This document shows, piece after piece, positions 17,453 to 28,822 of a DNA stretch of 64,000 nucleotides (positions are counted from its first letter, which is position 1; each line of letters starts with the position of its first letter). Location of the stretch: assembly GCF_023516435.1 (NCBI RefSeq), contig NZ_CP097332.1:3844001-3908000 (forward strand), written 5' to 3'. The notes below the pieces were generated by a model. The model was not told where the DNA came from, ran no database searches, and was given only the letters and a program-made list of their open reading frames with translations. Position numbers and translations under genes: made by a program. This DNA comes from Jatrophihabitans telluris. Its GTDB lineage: Bacteria; Actinomycetota; Actinomycetes; Mycobacteriales; Jatrophihabitantaceae.

Positions 17453-18190
17453 GTGACTGCTACCAGCGCTCCCCGCCCCGCCTCTCTCGTACGTACCGAC
17501 GGCACGCCCGTCCGCGTACTCGTGGTCGACGACGAACCCAACCTCGCCGACCTGCTGACCATGGCCCTGCGCTACGAAGGCTGGGACATCCGCACCGCCA
17601 ACGACGGGCTGTCTGCCGTCCGCGTGGCGCGGGAGTTCAAGCCGGACGCGGTCGTGCTGGACATCATGCTTCCCGACCTCAACGGCCTCGAGGTCATGCG
17701 GCGGCTGCGCGACGAGTCACCCGACCTGCCCGTGCTGTTCCTGACCGCCAAGGACGCGGTCGAGGACCGGATCGCCGGGCTCACCGCGGGCGGTGACGAC
17801 TACGTCACCAAGCCGTTCTCCCTGGAGGAGGTCGTGGCCCGGGTGCGGGGCCTGATGCGGCGCACCTCGATCGCGGCCGCCAAGGGTGGTTCGACACTCA
17901 GCGTCGGCGACCTGACTCTGGACGAGGAGAGCCACGAGGTCTCGCGCGCCGGTGACGAGATCAACCTGACCGCCACGGAGTTCGAACTGCTGCGCTATCT
18001 CATGCGCAATCCGCGCCGGGTGCTGTCCAAGGCCCAGATCCTGGACCGCGTCTGGAATTACGACTTCGGCGGCCAGGCCAATGTCGTCGAGATCTACATC
18101 TCCTACCTGCGCAAGAAGATCGACGCCGGGCGCGAACCGATGATCCACACCCTGCGCGGCGTCGGCTACGTCCTGCGCGCCGCCGGATAG
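17453..18190 (+). CDS. OmpR/PhoB-family response regulator
   Basis: 245 residues, GTG start. Receiver domain with the acidic pair (VVDDEPN), phosphoacceptor Asp70 (VVLDIMLPD), the conserved Thr (FLTAKD) and Lys (DDYVTKPFS). A C-terminal winged helix (LTATEFELLRYLMRNP, GGQANVVEIYISYLRKKID, IHTLRGVGYVLR) binds DNA. It is followed 2 bp later by its kinase and then by a glycosyltransferase gene. No clear Shine-Dalgarno site is seen before the GTG. Confidence 0.93.
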   Translation: MTATSAPRPASLVRTDGTPVRVLVVDDEPNLADLLTMALRYEGWDIRTANDGLSAVRVAREFKPDAVVLDIMLPDLNGLEVMRRLRDESPDLPVLFLTAKDAVEDRIAGLTAGGDDYVTKPFSLEEVVARVRGLMRRTSIAAAKGGSTLSVGDLTLDEESHEVSRAGDEINLTATEFELLRYLMRNPRRVLSKAQILDRVWNYDFGGQANVVEIYISYLRKKIDAGREPMIHTLRGVGYVLRAAG

Positions 18191-18192
18191 CG

Positions 18193-19764
18193 ATGCAACG
18201 GTCGCTGTCCCGTCCGGTCGCGAGCCTGCGGCCGAAACCCCTACGTGACTGGACGTTACGCACTCGGCTCGTGTCGAGCATGCTCGCCCTGATCGTGGTC
18301 ATCTGCCTGGGCATCGGGGTCTTCACCACGTTCGCCCTCCATAGCTTTCTGGTCGGGAAACTGGACGACCAGCTGACCGCGGCCGGCCGCCGCCAGGGCG
18401 TAACGCCCAACGGTGCCCCGTTCACCCCGCCCGACTCGGGAACAGGGAGTGGCAATCCCCAGTTCCGTGACCGCCTTCCGGTGGGCCAAGCCGACGGGAC
18501 GATCGGGGTCTTCACCAACTCGGCGGGGCAGATGGTGGCCAAGATCCGCCGTACCAGCGGCGCGGACGAGAACCTGAGCGCCACGGCCCTTTCCCAGCTG
18601 GAGAACGTGGCCGCCGACGGCCAGCCGCACACCGTCACGCTCAGCGGCTACGGCAGTTACCGCGTCGCTGTGAACGCCGAGCCGAACAGCGCGGCCAAGA
18701 TCATCACCGGACTTCCGCTGGCGCAGGTGACGAGCACCGTGGTCCGGCTGTCGCTGATCATCACCGCCCTGAGCCTGATCGGCCTTATCCTGGCGGCACT
18801 ATTGGGCGCGCTCATCGTGCGGCTGGCGCTGAGACCGTTGCGGCGTGTCACGTCCACCGCATCCAAGGTCGCCGACATGCAGCTCAACGAAGGTGAAGTG
18901 GCGCTGGCCGTCCGAGTGGCCGAACCCAATCCCCACACCGAGGTCGGCCAGGTCGGGATCGCGCTCAACCGCATGCTCGAAAACGTCAGCGAAGCCCTCA
19001 ACGCCCGTCACCAGAGCGAGATGCGGGTACGGCAGTTCGTCGCCGACGCCAGCCACGAACTTCGCACGCCGCTGGCCTCGATTCGTGGCTACGCCGAATT
19101 GACCCGTCGTAGCAGGGAAATCGCCCCGCCCGACATCGCACACGCGATGACGCGGGTCGAGTCCGAGGCGGCGCGCATGACGACCCTGGTCGAGGACCTG
19201 CTGTTACTGGCGCGCCTGGACGCCGGACGTCCCCTCGCCGCCGACGATGTGGATCTCGCTCGCTTGACCGTTGACGTCCTGTCCGACGCGCACGCTGCCG
19301 GGCCGGATCACCGGTGGCATCTCGACCTCGGCGACGCGGACCTGGAAGATCACCCGATCACCGTCAAGGGCGATGAGGCCCGGCTGCAGCAGGTGCTGGT
19401 CAACATTCTGGCCAACGCCCGCACGCACACCCCGCCCGGTACCAACATCTGGATTTCCCTTTCTCGGCAGGGCGAATCCGCGAGCCTGGTCGTCCGCGAC
19501 GACGGCCCCGGGATCCCCCCTGAGCTCGTCCCCGACATCTTCGAGCGATTTTCCCGGGGGGAGGAATCCCGCTCCCGCGCCGCCGGCTCGACCGGGCTCG
19601 GGCTGGCGATCGTGGCCGCCGTCGTCGCCGCCCACGCAGGCACGATCACGGTGTCGTCCCGGCCCGGCGAGACGATCTTCACCGTCGCGCTGCCAACCCA
19701 CGGCCTCCGTTCAGACGGTGCACAGAGTTCCGCCAGGTTCGGCGGGCAGATTCTCTCGGTATGA
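18193..19764 (+). CDS. Sensor histidine kinase
   Basis: 523 residues. Two membrane helices (about 33-55 and 190-212) enclose an extracellular sensor domain of about 135 residues. A HAMP region follows, then HisKA with His288 (DASHELRTPLASIRGY), and the ATPase domain with N box (NILANARTHTPPG), DDGPGIP, FERFSRG and STGLGLAIV. It phosphorylates the response regulator 2 bp upstream. The stop overlaps the glycosyltransferase start by 4 bp, so kinase and transferase are coupled. The signal sensed is not evident. Confidence 0.93.
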   Translation: MQRSLSRPVASLRPKPLRDWTLRTRLVSSMLALIVVICLGIGVFTTFALHSFLVGKLDDQLTAAGRRQGVTPNGAPFTPPDSGTGSGNPQFRDRLPVGQADGTIGVFTNSAGQMVAKIRRTSGADENLSATALSQLENVAADGQPHTVTLSGYGSYRVAVNAEPNSAAKIITGLPLAQVTSTVVRLSLIITALSLIGLILAALLGALIVRLALRPLRRVTSTASKVADMQLNEGEVALAVRVAEPNPHTEVGQVGIALNRMLENVSEALNARHQSEMRVRQFVADASHELRTPLASIRGYAELTRRSREIAPPDIAHAMTRVESEAARMTTLVEDLLLLARLDAGRPLAADDVDLARLTVDVLSDAHAAGPDHRWHLDLGDADLEDHPITVKGDEARLQQVLVNILANARTHTPPGTNIWISLSRQGESASLVVRDDGPGIPPELVPDIFERFSRGEESRSRAAGSTGLGLAIVAAVVAAHAGTITVSSRPGETIFTVALPTHGLRSDGAQSSARFGGQILSV

Positions 19765-21842
19765 CGGCAGACACCCTTACCGCCCCTGGCTATTCCTCCC
19801 CCGACGCGTCCAGCACAGCAGGCGGCCGCCTCAGCGTGGCCGGTCGCGGCCGGTCGCTCATCCGGGGACGGACCGGCGACCCGGCCTGGGTACGCCCATC
19901 CCTGCTGGCATTGTTGCTCGCCACGGGCCTGCTCTACCTCTGGGGCCTGGGCGCGTCAGGGTGGGCGAACTCCTTCTACTCCGCGGCGGTCCAGGCGGGA
20001 TCGCAGAGCTGGAAGGCGATGTTCTTCGGGTCTTCGGACGCGTCCAACTCGATAACGGTGGACAAGCCGCCGGCGTCGCTGTGGATCATGGCCCTGTCGG
20101 TGCGGATCTTCGGCCTGAGTTCCTGGTCGATCCTCGTCCCGCAGGCACTGGAAGGCGTTGCCGCGGTCGGCGTCCTCTACCTGGCGGTGCGGCGGACCTC
20201 CGGTGCGCTCGGGGGCCTGGTCGCCGGAGCCGTAATGGCCGCCACGCCGGTGGCTGCGCTGATGTTCCGGTTCAACAACCCGGACGCCCTGCTCGTGCTC
20301 CTCATGACGATCGCGGCCTATTGCGCTCTGCGGGCCCTGGAACAGGCCTCCACCAAGTGGCTGGTCGCCGTCGGCGTCCTGATCGGCTTCGGCTTCCTGA
20401 CCAAACAGCTGCAAGCGCTGCTGGTCGTGCCGGCCTTCGCTCTGGCGTACCTGGTCTGCGCTCCGACGTCGATGCGTCGGCGGATCGTGCAACTGCTCGT
20501 CGGCGGCGCCGCACTAGTGGGCGCGGCAGGCTGGTGGATCGCAATCGTGCAGCTGACGCCGGCCTCGATGCGTCCCTACATAGGTGGTTCGCAGCACAAC
20601 TCGATCCTTGAGCTGACCCTGGGTTACAACGGTCTGGGCCGGTTGACCGGAAACGAGACCGGCAGTGTCGGCGGCGGCAATACCGCCGGCGGCATGTGGG
20701 GCAGCACCGGCTGGTCACGGTTGTTCGGCTCGGAGATGGGCGGCGAGATCGCCTGGTTGCTGCCGACGTCCCTGCTCGCCTTGCTGATCGGACTGTGGTT
20801 CACCCGCAAGGCTGCGCGCACGAACCGGATTCGTGCGGCCCTGATCGTGTGGGGAGGCTGGCTCGTCGTCACGTGGCTGACGTTCAGCTTCGCCAAGGGC
20901 ATCATCCACCCGTACTACACGGTCGCCCTGTCCCCGGCGATCGGTGGTGTCATCGGCGTCACCGTTGCCGGGCTGTGGCGAATGCGGCGGAACTTCACGG
21001 CCAACGTCCTGCTCGCGTTGACGGTCGCCGTCACCGCCGCGTGGGAGTTCATCCTGCTCGACCGGGTGTCGGGCTGGATGCCCTGGTTGCGATACTCGAT
21101 CCTCATCGTGGGCACCATGTCGGCGCTGATGCTGCTGGTGATGTCCCGGCTGACCGAACGGGCCGCGGCGGCCGTCGCCGGCCTGGCTCTGGTGGCCTCG
21201 TTGGCGGGTCCGACGGCGTACTCGATCGCGACCGCCGCGACCCCGCACAGCGGATCGATTCCCTCGGCCGGGCCGGCCTCGTTCACCAGCGGCATCGGTG
21301 GTGCCGGCGGTCGCGGCGGTTTCGGCGGCAATCGGGCGGCCGGCGGCTTCGGCGCTCGGACGGGCACACCCGCGACCGGCACGGCCGCGCCCCCGACCGG
21401 TGCGGGTGGCTTCGGCGGTGCGGGCGGCTTCGGCGGTGCGGGGGGCTTGGGCGGTGCCAGGGCGAACGCCGGCGGTGCGGGCGGTCTGCTCAACGCGAGC
21501 ACGCCGTCGGCTGCGGTAGTCGCTGCGCTCAAGGCGGACGCCTCGAAGTACAGATGGGTCGCCGCGGCCGTGGGTTCGAACAGCGCGGCGGGCTTCCAGT
21601 TGGCTACCCAGCAGCCGGTGATGGCGATCGGCGGGTTCAACGGCAGCGATCCGTCACCCACGCTGGCGCAGTTCAAGGCGTACGTGGCCGCGGGCAAGAT
21701 CCACTACTTCATCGCCAGCGGTGGCGGATTCGGCAACCAAATGGGCGGAAGCAGCGCCTCCTCCGCGATCGCGACCTGGGTGGAGCAGAACTTCACCGCC
21801 ACCACCGTGGGCGGCGTAACCCTCTACAACCTCACCCCCTAA
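19761..21842 (+). CDS. GT39/ArnT-like membrane glycosyltransferase
   Basis: 693 residues with about 10-12 membrane helices. The N-terminal region carries the family features: NSFYSAAVQAGSQSW, then TVDKPPASLWIMAL, the lipid-linked-sugar site of GT39/GT83 enzymes. A Gly/Ala-rich insert (GGFGGAGGFGGAGG type, about 512-580) precedes a soluble C-terminal domain (about 590-693, WVAAAVGSNSAAGFQLATQQPVMAIGG...). Enzymes of this layout move a sugar from polyprenyl phosphate to an acceptor on the outer face of the membrane. Its start overlaps the kinase stop. A 22-bp-stem palindrome sits right after the stop. Confidence 0.85.
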   Translation: MTADTLTAPGYSSPDASSTAGGRLSVAGRGRSLIRGRTGDPAWVRPSLLALLLATGLLYLWGLGASGWANSFYSAAVQAGSQSWKAMFFGSSDASNSITVDKPPASLWIMALSVRIFGLSSWSILVPQALEGVAAVGVLYLAVRRTSGALGGLVAGAVMAATPVAALMFRFNNPDALLVLLMTIAAYCALRALEQASTKWLVAVGVLIGFGFLTKQLQALLVVPAFALAYLVCAPTSMRRRIVQLLVGGAALVGAAGWWIAIVQLTPASMRPYIGGSQHNSILELTLGYNGLGRLTGNETGSVGGGNTAGGMWGSTGWSRLFGSEMGGEIAWLLPTSLLALLIGLWFTRKAARTNRIRAALIVWGGWLVVTWLTFSFAKGIIHPYYTVALSPAIGGVIGVTVAGLWRMRRNFTANVLLALTVAVTAAWEFILLDRVSGWMPWLRYSILIVGTMSALMLLVMSRLTERAAAAVAGLALVASLAGPTAYSIATAATPHSGSIPSAGPASFTSGIGGAGGRGGFGGNRAAGGFGARTGTPATGTAAPPTGAGGFGGAGGFGGAGGLGGARANAGGAGGLLNASTPSAAVVAALKADASKYRWVAAAVGSNSAAGFQLATQQPVMAIGGFNGSDPSPTLAQFKAYVAAGKIHYFIASGGGFGNQMGGSSASSAIATWVEQNFTATTVGGVTLYNLTP

Positions 21843-21847
21843 ACGGC

Positions 21848-21909
21848 CATTGTGCGGCCCGAACTTTGGCGACACGCCGATGGCGGCCCAAAGTTCGGGC
21901 CGCACAATG
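21848..21909. repeat. Dispersed 60-bp palindrome, copy 1
   Basis: Perfect 22-bp inverted arms (CATTGTGCGGCCCGAACTTTGG, shown here only as arm positions 21848-21869 and 21888-21909) and an 18-nt loop starting CGACACGCCGA. It fills the gap between the convergent GT39 and AbiEi-like genes and could end transcription from both sides. Near-identical copies lie at 22970-23033 and 35158-35219. Confidence 0.93.
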
Positions 21910-21912
21910 CGT

Positions 21913-22869
21913 TCAGAGGGTGCGGACGTTGGCGAGATAGCCGGCCCGGCGAAGGTCCATGGCCCGCGCGTAATCCGCTTCGAGTTGCGCACACAGCCGC
22001 CGCGGATTCATGGCCGTGCTCCAGCCCCAGCGCGTCACAATCACGCCGTGCCGCTGCAGGGTGTCGGCTCGAAGTTTCTCCCGGTAGAACTCCGCTTCGT
22101 CGTACTTCGCTCGGCCGTCCGCCTCGCCGACCAGGCCCGCCTCGTCGAAGAAGAAGTCCACGCGCCCCAGGTGAATGCCGTCCGGGGTGAACAGGTTGAC
22201 CTGCTGTCGAGGCTGGACCGGCAGCGCCCGCATGTTCACCCGGCTGATCGATTCCAGCGGGGATTCGCTCAAGGGCGAGGCCAGCCGCAGGATCTCCCGC
22301 CCGTCGCTGAGGCCCGCGCGGCCCCGCAGCCGTGCGTAGGCATTCTCCAGATCCGTCGCAGTGATCAGGCGATCCCGCAGGGCCGAGTCCGCGGCGACCA
22401 CGCCGGCCAACAAACCGGATTCCCGCGTCAGGTCGATGATCGTTCGGGCCGTCCCGGCCAGGGCGATATCCGAAGCGCGATCGAGTTCGGAAGCAGCCAG
22501 GGGCTGGCGGTGCACATGCAGGTCGGCCGGACGGGTGCGCAACGGGGGTTCGAGGGTGACACACGGCGTCGGGTTCCGGTCGATGAGCGGCAGCCCGTGC
22601 AACGCCGCCGCGCTCCGGTGACTGACCACGGCCCGCGGTACGGCTAGGGCCGCGGCCACGCCCTTGCGTCCCAGCAGGAACTCAGCCTGCCGGTGCTCGG
22701 GAATCTGGCGGAGGTCGGCGGCCGGTAGATAGACCCCGCGCCGCAGCCGGACCAGCTCGCCGCGGTTCACCGCAGCCCACAACGAATAGGACGACCAGCC
22801 GGCCAGCAGTGCCTGCTCGGCGGTGAAGGTGCCCCACTGATGCTTCGCCTGATGCGGTACGGCCGCCAT
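21913..22869 (-). CDS. AbiEi-like winged-helix protein with DUF559-type nuclease-like C-terminus
   Basis: 318 residues from ATG 22869. The N-terminus (TFTAEQALLAGWSSYSLWAAV, then GELVRLRRGVYL) matches the winged-helix of AbiEi type IV antitoxins; VVSHRSAAALHGLPL continues this family. The C-terminal 90 residues contain GRVDFFFDEAGLVGEADG and later a conserved Arg-rich helix and VIVTRWGW, matching DUF559/Vsr-like proteins, where Asp and Glu-x-Asp/Lys positions form a PD-(D/E)xK fold. No AbiEii nucleotidyltransferase partner is next to it. Such solitary proteins are common in actinobacteria and their role is not known. Palindrome copies sit on both sides. Confidence 0.7.
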   Translation of the reverse strand: MAAVPHQAKHQWGTFTAEQALLAGWSSYSLWAAVNRGELVRLRRGVYLPAADLRQIPEHRQAEFLLGRKGVAAALAVPRAVVSHRSAAALHGLPLIDRNPTPCVTLEPPLRTRPADLHVHRQPLAASELDRASDIALAGTARTIIDLTRESGLLAGVVAADSALRDRLITATDLENAYARLRGRAGLSDGREILRLASPLSESPLESISRVNMRALPVQPRQQVNLFTPDGIHLGRVDFFFDEAGLVGEADGRAKYDEAEFYREKLRADTLQRHGVIVTRWGWSTAMNPRRLCAQLEADYARAMDLRRAGYLANVRTL

Positions 22870-23108
22870 GCCTCGATGTTCAGGGGGCGCCCCGTGTCAC
22901 ACGGCCCGATCCCCCCACCTGTGGACAGCGCCTCTCACCTGTGGACAGCGCCTCTCGCCTGTGGACGGTGCATAGTGCGGCCCGAACTTTGGCGACACGC
23001 CGACGTAGGACCAAAGTTCGGGCCGCACTATGCAGGAAGGGGGTGGTTTAAAGGGGATGCACAGGGTTGCTTCAGGGACTGGCAAGCACCACCGTCGAGG
23101 GTGAGTGC
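22870..23108. other. Intergenic region with tandem and palindromic repeats
   Basis: Divergent promoter region of the AbiEi-like and GT2 genes. It holds a 21-bp direct repeat (CACCTGTGGACAGCGCCTCT, two full copies and a partial one, 22918-22968) followed by the palindrome. No other gene is seen. Confidence 0.7.
22970..23033. repeat. Dispersed 60-bp palindrome, copy 2
   Basis: Perfect 23-bp arms at 22970-22992 and 23011-23033 with an 18-nt loop. The outer base pairs differ from copy 1 on both arms together (CATAGTG/CACTATG against CATTGTG/CACAATG), a compensated change that keeps the stem. Confidence 0.93.
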
Positions 23109-24335
23109 ATGACCTCGCTGGCGCAGCCGAACACCGCTGCCTCCGACGCCCGATCCACTCATCGCATGCTCGACGTGACGGTCCCCGTGTACAACGAGGA
23201 ACGTGGGCTTGCCGACGCCGTCCGTCGCCTGCACGCCCATCTGCGCCGCGATTTTCCCTACGAATTCGGCATCACCATCGCCGACAACGCCAGCACCGAC
23301 GGCACCACCACCATCGCGGAGGCTCTGGCCGCCGAGATCGACGAGGTCCGCTACGTGCGTCTGGAGCAGAAGGGACGGGGGCGGGCGCTCAACCAGGTGT
23401 GGCTGAGCACCGACGCCACCATCCTCGCGTACATGGACGTGGACCTGTCGACGGATCTGAACGCACTGCTGCCACTGGTGGCGCCGTTGATCTCCGGGCA
23501 CTCCGACGTGGCGATCGGCTCGCGCTTGTCCCGTCACAGCCGGGTGGTGCGCGGGACCAAGCGAGAGGTCATCTCCCGCTGCTACAACCTGATTCTGCGC
23601 GGGACGCTGATGGCCCGCTTCTCCGATGCCCAGTGCGGGTTCAAAGCGATCCGGGCCGATGTCGGACGGCAACTGTTGCCACACGTTCAGGACACGGGCT
23701 GGTTCTTCGACACCGAACTGCTCGTCCTCGCCGAGCGGTCCGGGCTTCGCATCCACGAGGTACCGGTGGACTGGGTGGACGATCCGGACAGCCGGGTCGA
23801 CATCGTCGCCACCGCGCTCGCCGATCTGAAGGGCGTGGCTCGCGTCGGACGGGCGTTGGCCACGGGCTCCCTGCCGCTGAACGAGATTCGCGCGCAGCTG
23901 GGACGCGAGCCGTTGCAGCCGACCACTCCGGGCGTCGAGCCGCGACTGTTCACGCAACTGGTGCGGTTCGCGAGCATCGGCGTGCTGAGCACGCTGGCCT
24001 ATCTGCTGCTGTTCGTCCTCACCCATCCTGGCCTGGGCGCGCAAGGCGCGAACCTCTTCGCTCTGCTGGTGACGGCGGTCGCCAACACCAGCGCGAATCG
24101 ACGATTCACTTTCGGTATATCAGGTAAGGCCAAAGCCGCGTCGCATCAGGCGCAGGGGATGGTCGTGTTCCTGCTGACCTGGTTGCTGACCAGCGGCGCT
24201 CTGGCCGGCTTGCACCTGCTGGAATCACGGCCGCATCGGGCGCTCGAACTAGGCACCCTGGTGGTGGCGAACCTGGTCGCCACCGCCCTGCGTTTCGTTC
24301 TCCTGCGCCACTGGGTCTTCCGCCGCAGCAGCTGA
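23109..24335 (+). CDS. Bifunctional GT2 glycosyltransferase / GtrA-like membrane protein
   Basis: 408 residues from ATG 23109. The N-terminal GT2 (GT-A fold) domain shows TVPVYNEERGLADAV, ADNASTDGT, MDVDLSTDLN (acidic metal site) and a DPM1-like SDAQCGFKAIR. The C-terminal 125 residues form four membrane helices (QLVRFASIGVLSTLAYLLLF, ending RFVLLRHWVF) of the GtrA family, which moves undecaprenyl- or polyprenyl-linked sugars across the membrane. It probably makes a polyprenyl-phosphate sugar, which could feed enzymes such as the nearby GT39; that link is inference. Confidence 0.9.
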   Translation: MTSLAQPNTAASDARSTHRMLDVTVPVYNEERGLADAVRRLHAHLRRDFPYEFGITIADNASTDGTTTIAEALAAEIDEVRYVRLEQKGRGRALNQVWLSTDATILAYMDVDLSTDLNALLPLVAPLISGHSDVAIGSRLSRHSRVVRGTKREVISRCYNLILRGTLMARFSDAQCGFKAIRADVGRQLLPHVQDTGWFFDTELLVLAERSGLRIHEVPVDWVDDPDSRVDIVATALADLKGVARVGRALATGSLPLNEIRAQLGREPLQPTTPGVEPRLFTQLVRFASIGVLSTLAYLLLFVLTHPGLGAQGANLFALLVTAVANTSANRRFTFGISGKAKAASHQAQGMVVFLLTWLLTSGALAGLHLLESRPHRALELGTLVVANLVATALRFVLLRHWVFRRSS

Positions 24336-24444
24336 GGCGCTCACCGCAATCGGCGGTCAACGACCCGATGGCCGACCGGAAACGTCTGCAACTCGGTGCA
24401 CGCCGTGGCGGGGCAGGCCACTTTCATGACGGCCGGCCGCCGAC

Positions 24445-25317
24445 TCAGCCGGACGGGCCAGCCGGATCTGCCGACACCGAGGCCGAACCCACCGTGCCGT
24501 CACCGTAGAACTGATCGTGAGCCTTGCGCGACGAGCAGACCGAGGCCATCGCACAGGTGGTCCGGGAACCGTCCGAGTTCATCCGCAGCACGACTGAATC
24601 CGACGGGACGTTGTGCCCGACCACGGTGGCTTCCTCCCCGCTCGGCGTGGACACGCAGGATCCGATCGCAGGGGCGTTTTCGGCGAAGTCCTGATACAGC
24701 GGGTGTTCGTACTTCAGGCAACACATCAACCGTCCGCAGGCTCCGGAGATGCGCAGCGGGTTCAGCGGTAGGTCCTGGTCCTTGGCCATTCGCACCGACA
24801 CCGGTTCGAAGTCGACGAGGAAGGTCGCGCAGCACAACTCCCGCCCACACGAACCGATCCCGCCGATAATCCGCGCCTCGTCGCGTGCCGACAGCTGCCG
24901 CAGTTCGACCCGGCCATGCAGGGTCGAGCCGAGATCACGAACCAGCGCCCGGAAGTCGACCCGATGCGGTGCGCTGAAGTAGATGACGGTGCGGTTGGCC
25001 GACGGAACATGATCGATGCCGGCGACCTTCATGGGCAGGCCGTGCTCGCGGATGAGTCGCCGCGCGACGACTCGGGCCTGGGCCCGCTTCTTTCGGGCGG
25101 CGGCCAGCGCCTCGAGATCGGCGGGCGAGGCCATCCCGTCGAGGACCGGCAGACCTCCGATGTCCTCCGACGTCCACTGCGGGGCCCACATGACCTGGGC
25201 CACCTCGGGACCCTCCAACGTCGGGTACAGCACGTAGTCGCCGACGGACGGGGTGAGCGGTCCGGGGTCGGCGTAGTACAGCCGGCCCTTGTCGGTGAAC
25301 GTCACCGCGCAGATCAT
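24445..25317 (-). CDS. PSP1-domain protein (YaaT/RicT-like)
   Basis: 290 residues from ATG 25317; GTG 25323, two codons earlier, is an equally possible start (VGMICAVTF). PSP1 family: GDYVLYPTLEGPEVAQV, the block SANRTVIYFSAPHRVDFRALVRDL, and Cys-rich segments CGRELCCATF and SGACGRLMCCLKYEH. In Bacillus YaaT/RicT works with RicA and RicF in RNase Y-related RNA processing with an Fe-S cofactor; the actinobacterial role is unclear. It lies 59 bp downstream of holB on the same strand, an arrangement common in actinobacteria. Confidence 0.85.
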   Translation of the reverse strand: MICAVTFTDKGRLYYADPGPLTPSVGDYVLYPTLEGPEVAQVMWAPQWTSEDIGGLPVLDGMASPADLEALAAARKKRAQARVVARRLIREHGLPMKVAGIDHVPSANRTVIYFSAPHRVDFRALVRDLGSTLHGRVELRQLSARDEARIIGGIGSCGRELCCATFLVDFEPVSVRMAKDQDLPLNPLRISGACGRLMCCLKYEHPLYQDFAENAPAIGSCVSTPSGEEATVVGHNVPSDSVVLRMNSDGSRTTCAMASVCSSRKAHDQFYGDGTVGSASVSADPAGPSG

Positions 25318-25376
25318 GCCCACGGCAGCGAGCCTAGCCCCGGGTCCCCGCGGGGCGGGCATGTTGATCGGTCTCG

Positions 25377-26608
25377 TCAGGGCAGCCGCAGGGCCAGGGT
25401 CATCGCCTCGACCGCAAAGCGAGGCTTGACGTTCAGCTCGATCGCCTCGCGACACGCCAGGATTCCGTCGAGTCGTTGCAGCGCCCCGGCCTGGGTGATC
25501 GCCTTCGCGACCGACGACACGTCCCGGGCGAAGTCGGGGTGCGACGGGGTAACGCGCGATCCGGCCTGCACCAGTAGGACGTCTCGGTAGAAGCTGGCGA
25601 GGTCGACGAGGGCGCGGTCCAGGGCGTCGCGCTGCAGCCGGGTGGCGCGCGACTTCTGCCGCCGCTCGAGATCCTTCAACGCCCCGGCGCTGCCGCGCGC
25701 CGCGGTCGCGGCGCCCTTGCCCGTGCCGCCTTGCCCGAGAGCGACCTTCAACTCCTCGGTTTCGGAAACGTCCAGTTCGGAGGTGGTCACCTTGGCCTCG
25801 GCCTCAGCGGTCTTGACCAGATGCTCGGCCGCGATGAAGCACGCCTGCATCGAGGTCAGCGAGGCGGGAATGGCCAGCACCGCTTTGCGGCGTTCGCGGG
25901 CCTGCTCGTCGCGGGCCAGTCGCCGCGCGCGCCCGACGTGCCCTCCGGACGCCTGCGCGGCCCACAGTGCCAACCCCGCTTCGACACCGTCGGCACGCAG
26001 AACGTCGGCGATCGACTCGGCCGGCGGGATCCGCAGGCTCACCACGCGACAGCGGGACCGGATGGTCACGATGACGTCATCGGGGTGGGTGGACGGCGCG
26101 CAGAGCAGAAAGATCGTTCGGTCGGCCGGTTCTTCGATCGCCTTGAGCAGCGCGTTGGATGCGCCCTCGGTGAGCCGGTCGGCGTCCTCGATGATCACGA
26201 TCTGCCAGCGTCCCAGCGATGGTCGGCGAGCCGAGGTCGCCACGACCGCCCGCATCTCGTTCACACCGATCGACAGCCCCTCCGGAACGACGGACTGGAC
26301 GTCGGGATGGCTGCCGTGCAACACCGCCCGGCAGGACGTACAGACGCCGCAGCCGGGCAGGGATTCCGGTGCCTGGGAGAGTTCCTCGGCTCGGTCGCAC
26401 TGCACCGCGGCCGCGAAGGACCGCGCCGCTACCGAACGACCGGACCCCGGCGGCCCGGTGAACAGCCAGGCGTGCGTCATTGCTCCGGGCTGCACGGGGC
26501 GGCCCGCGACCACCTCGGCCGCAGCGCGTGCGGCCCGGCTCAGCTCGGCCACCGCCGCAAGCTGACCGATGAGCCGATCGAAGACGGACCCGCTCGGCAG
26601 GGTCGCGG

Positions 26609-26612
<4 letters not shown>
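25377..26612 (-). CDS. holB: DNA polymerase III subunit delta'
   Basis: 411 residues, GTG start overlapping the tmk stop by 4 bp. AAA+ clamp-loader fold: FDRLIGQ, degenerate Walker A GPPGSGRS (Arg in place of Lys, usual for delta', which does not hydrolyse ATP), zinc module ending CGVCTSC, IIEDADRLTEGASNALLKAIEEP, and sensor-1-like IRSRCR. A longer Ala/Lys/Glu-rich stretch than in enterobacteria (about 270-330) precedes the C-terminal collar domain. It acts in the clamp loader with DnaX and delta. Confidence 0.92.
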
Positions 26613-28822
<2,210 letters not shown>

